DNA of 7,618 bases from Candidatus Wolfebacteria bacterium CG_4_10_14_0_8_um_filter_39_64 (GTDB taxonomy: Bacteria; Patescibacteriota; Minisyncoccia; UBA6257; UBA9933). The notes under the pieces are model-generated. The model saw only the letters and a list, made by a program, of their open reading frames with translations, did no database searches and had not been told where the DNA came from. The stretch's first letter is position 1. Each line of letters starts with the position of its first letter. Both the position numbers and the translations under genes were made by a program. The stretch covers positions 1-7,618 of the forward strand of contig PFKY01000039.1 of NCBI GenBank assembly GCA_002784365.1, given 5' to 3'. Positions 5,753 through 7,618 of the stretch are shown here, in pieces.

Positions 5753-6118
5753 CACTATTTCTTTCGCCATCGTTAATATTTTTTCGAAACCTTTTTCTTT
5801 TATCTCTCGGGGAACCGGGCCGAAAATCCGCGTTGCTTTGGGCTCCTGTTTCGCGTCAATTAAAATTGCGGCGTTTTCGTCAAAACGAATATAAGAGCCG
5901 TCAGCTCGCCGTAGGGGCTGTTTTTGCCTGATAATGACGGCTCTGACAATATCTTTTTTCTTAATGGCTTTTCTCGGTTCGGCTTTTTTTACTGAAGCCA
6001 CGATAACATCGCCAATTCTGGCGTAACGGCGTCGCGTGGCACCTAAAACCCGGAAACACTGAATGATTTTTGCTCCGGAATTATCGGCAACTGTTAACAT
6101 TGAACGTTCTTGAATCAT
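5750..6118 (-). CDS. rplN: 50S ribosomal protein L14 (uL14)
   Basis: A 122-residue protein, exactly the common family length, located at the subunit interface where it forms bridge B8 and binds the silencing factor RsfS in many bacteria. It begins MIQERSMLTVADNSGAK (1-17), has the GDVIVASVKKA segment (37-47), and ends with the conserved RIFGPVPREIKEKGFEKILTMAKEIV region. The ATG follows rpsQ by 4 bp. Its stop is TAG, the only TAG among the genes here, and it lies within a hairpin. Confidence 0.98.
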   Translation of the reverse strand: MIQERSMLTVADNSGAKIIQCFRVLGATRRRYARIGDVIVASVKKAEPRKAIKKKDIVRAVIIRQKQPLRRADGSYIRFDENAAILIDAKQEPKATRIFGPVPREIKEKGFEKILTMAKEIV

Positions 6119-6122
6119 ATTT

Positions 6123-6353
6123 TTATATTTTTTCGACTATTTTCCACCTTTTTTCTTTACTAATTGGTCTCGTTTCCTCAATCAAAACTCTATCTCCCGT
6201 CTTGTATTCGTTCTTTTCATCGTGGACCTTAAACCTCCGTGTAACTTTATAATATTTTTTATATCGCGGATTTTTCTTAAGACGGGTTATCTCAACCACT
6301 CGCGTCTTTTGCATTTTATCGGAAACGATAACGCCTTGTAATTTTCTTTTCAT
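6123..6353 (-). CDS. rpsQ: 30S ribosomal protein S17 (uS17)
   Basis: A 76-residue OB-fold primary binder of 16S rRNA. It has the family core [18 protein letters not shown] (5-22), [14 protein letters not shown] (33-46) and the [21 protein letters not shown] block (50-70). Length is close to the usual 80-90. The ATG overlaps the rpmC stop as ATGA (6350-6353), so translation is probably coupled. Confidence 0.97.
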   Translation of the reverse strand: MKRKLQGVIVSDKMQKTRVVEITRLKKNPRYKKYYKVTRRFKVHDEKNEYKTGDRVLIEETRPISKEKRWKIVEKI

Positions 6354-6538
6354 ATTTTATTTACTGTCGTTAAAATCCTGGCAATTGTTTTTTTTGTTTC
6401 TTTAATTTCTTTAATATTTTTTACCTTGCCTTGGCTTAAGTCAAACTTCAATTTTCTCAACTTTTCGCGACTATCAGCCAAATCTTTTTGAAGTTCAGGA
6501 AGCGGTTTATTTTTAATTTGTTGTTCACTGTGTTTCAT
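6350..6538 (-). CDS. rpmC: 50S ribosomal protein L29 (uL29)
   Basis: A 62-residue helical-hairpin protein near the exit tunnel, part of the docking area for SRP and trigger factor. It shows the typical [20 protein letters not shown] segment (27-46) followed by a second helix ending [15 protein letters not shown]. Length matches the family (about 63). It starts 2 bp after the rplP stop and ends with TGA overlapping rpsQ. The TGA stop shows that this codon is not reassigned. Confidence 0.96.
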   Translation of the reverse strand: MKHSEQQIKNKPLPELQKDLADSREKLRKLKFDLSQGKVKNIKEIKETKKTIARILTTVNKI

Positions 6539-6540
6539 AT

Positions 6541-6954
6541 TTATGCTTTTGAAACAATCCTGGTTTTGACCGGCAACTTGTGACCGGCTCTTCTTAGCGC
6601 CTCTTTAGCTATCTCCTTGCTTAAGCCGTCAATTTCAAAAATTATTCTCCCCACTCTTACCGGAAAAGCGTAGTATTCAACACTGCCCTTACCTCCGCCC
6701 ATCGTTGTTTCCGGCGGTCGCCTGGTTATTGGTTTGTCGGGAAAAATTCTCATCCAAACCTTGCCGCCTCTTTTGGTAAAGTGGCTTATGGTTTTACGGG
6801 CTGCTTCGATTTGTTTTGAACTAACCCAACCATTTTCCAGAGCCTGGAGCCCAAAACCACCAAAAGATAAGGTAACACCTCTTGTTTCGGTCTTTCTTCT
6901 TCGAGATCTTCCTTTTTGCCATTTTCGATGTTTGACTTTTTTTGGTATGAGCAT
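6541..6954 (-). CDS. rplP: 50S ribosomal protein L16 (uL16)
   Basis: A 137-residue large-subunit protein near the peptidyl transferase centre and A-site tRNA elbow. It carries MLIPKKVKHRKWQKGRSRR (1-19), SFGGFGLQALENGW (30-43), QIEAARKTISH (48-58) and FPDKPITRRP (71-80), and ends HKLPVKTRIVSKA. Position 84 is Thr, in TTMGGGKG, where E. coli has Arg81 in VRMGKGKG; other familiar bacterial L16 proteins also have Arg there. The ATG is 2 bp after the rpsC stop. An AGGAG lies upstream inside rpsC, but 16 bases from the ATG, beyond the usual spacing. Confidence 0.98.
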   Translation of the reverse strand: MLIPKKVKHRKWQKGRSRRRKTETRGVTLSFGGFGLQALENGWVSSKQIEAARKTISHFTKRGGKVWMRIFPDKPITRRPPETTMGGGKGSVEYYAFPVRVGRIIFEIDGLSKEIAKEALRRAGHKLPVKTRIVSKA

Positions 6955-6956
6955 AA

Positions 6957-7618
6957 TTATTCAAAAATTTCTCCTTTATAAATCCAAATTTTTATTCCTA
7001 TGGTTCCATAGGTTGTGAAAGCAGTGGCCGTACCATAATCAATATTGGCCCGGAGGGTTTGCAGGGGCAATTTTCCTTTTTCTAAATGTTGGTCTCGGGC
7101 AATTTCCGCTCCGTTCAATCTTCCCTTAACCATAATTTTAGCTCCCTGAACCTCTTTGTTTTGCAACATTTGATCCAAACATTTTTTGATTGTCCGGCGA
7201 TAAGGCATTCTCTTTTCCAGATCCCAGGCAATATTTTGGGCAATAACATTGGCGGAAACTTCCTGACGTTTCAATTCTTCAATGTTTAAACTTAAGGAAA
7301 TCGGTTCCAAAAATCCTTTTTCTTTTCTTAATTTTTTTAGGTTGTTCTCCAAAAATTTGGTCAGTTCTTCAACTCCTTTTCCGCCCCGACCAATAATTAA
7401 ACCCGGGCGAGACGCCTTGATGAAAATTTTGTAGTTATTTCCCGTTTTCTCTATTGAAATTTTGTCAATGCCGGCATTCCCGATTTTTTCCTTTATTATT
7501 TTTCTTATTAAAATATCTTCCTCCAATAAGGTTTTAAAATTGGATTTCTTTGAAAACCAATTTGTTAACCACCCCTTGGTGATTCCCGTTCTGAATGAAT
7601 TTGGTCTGATTTTTTGTC
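6957..7618 (-). CDS. rpsC: 30S ribosomal protein S3 (uS3), first four bases outside the window
   Basis: A small-subunit head protein at the mRNA entry channel. The open frame runs without a stop to the window edge, 30 codons above the internal TTG at 7526 that could be mistaken for a start. The added stretch reads QKIRPNSFRTGITKGW and onward, matching the family N-terminus MGQK-x-x-P-x-x-x-R-x-G. The edge bases GA fit a Gly codon, so Met-Gly is expected just outside and the full protein would be about 221 residues (E. coli 233). The type II KH domain shows PGLIIGRGGKGVEEL, with GRGG at about 78-81. The C-terminal domain contains the MPYRRTIKK block, GRLNGAEIAR, and the LRANIDYGTATAFTTYGTIG block. 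Confidence 0.97.
   Translation of the reverse strand, partial: QKIRPNSFRTGITKGWLTNWFSKKSNFKTLLEEDILIRKIIKEKIGNAGIDKISIEKTGNNYKIFIKASRPGLIIGRGGKGVEELTKFLENNLKKLRKEKGFLEPISLSLNIEELKRQEVSANVIAQNIAWDLEKRMPYRRTIKKCLDQMLQNKEVQGAKIMVKGRLNGAEIARDQHLEKGKLPLQTLRANIDYGTATAFTTYGTIGIKIWIYKGEIFE

Noticed and set aside
3178..7289. Other plus-strand open frames inside rpsE, rplR, rplF, rpsH, rplE, rplN, rpsQ, rplP and rpsC
   Set aside because: Each lies opposite a clear ribosomal protein gene and has no domain or composition support; they are shadow frames.
6957..7526. rpsC as a complete gene starting at TTG 7526
   Set aside because: The frame continues upstream to the window edge with the conserved S3 N-terminus, so the TTG is an internal Leu codon.
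119..7618. Alternative genetic code with TGA read as glycine
   Set aside because: rplO and rpmC end with TGA at exactly the expected C-termini, and no in-frame TGA occurs inside a gene.
1..7618. CRISPR array, transposase, tRNA or rRNA genes, or a defence system
   Set aside because: I found no spaced direct repeats, mobile-element proteins or recognisable cloverleaf or rRNA segments; the window is almost fully explained by ribosomal, secY and adk genes.

Overview
The window is a housekeeping locus on the minus strand. It holds the 3' two thirds of a fused S10-spc ribosomal-protein operon, ending in secY, followed by a separately transcribed adenylate kinase-type gene. Gene order in transcription direction, from the right edge to the left: rpsC (its first four bases lie outside), rplP, rpmC, rpsQ, rplN, a 100-bp gap, rplX, rplE, rpsN, rpsH, rplF, rplR, rpsE, rplO, secY, a 280-bp gap, and an adk-like gene. 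No real gene is supported on the plus strand.

The likely source is a bacterium of the Candidate Phyla Radiation (Patescibacteria). The main reason is that rpmD (uL30), which normally lies between rpsE and rplO, is absent: only 16 bp separate the two genes. Loss of uL30 is a known trait of that lineage. Supporting signs are short N-termini on uS8 and uL5, a zinc-ribbon uS14, a zinc ribbon on uL24, tight packing, AT-rich DNA, and no convincing Shine-Dalgarno sequence before any of the 14 visible starts. TGA is used as a stop (rplO, rpmC), so the code-25 groups that read TGA as glycine (Gracilibacteria, Absconditabacteria/SR1) do not fit. The lineage is inferred, since no search could be run.

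The ribosomal genes encode subunit proteins of both subunits. secY encodes the translocon channel that docks on those ribosomes. Genes are 1-16 bp apart or overlap by ATGA, so translational coupling is likely. The one break inside the operon is the rplN-rplX gap. It holds a hairpin over the rplN stop codon, a converging array of degenerate 7-bp repeats, and a hairpin that buries the rplX start codon.

After secY come an AT-rich spacer, a terminator-like hairpin, two overlapping 20-bp palindromes, a 14-bp tandem duplication, and a promoter whose expected start point falls almost on the adk ATG. adk therefore looks like its own, possibly leaderless, transcription unit, closed by a hairpin at the left edge. 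The kinase is divergent: the usual DGFPR motif is altered and its core carries an insertion. I found no undescribed defence, mobile or biosynthetic system. The points of interest are the kinase, the SD-less start sites, the intergenic repeat structures and one substitution in uL16.
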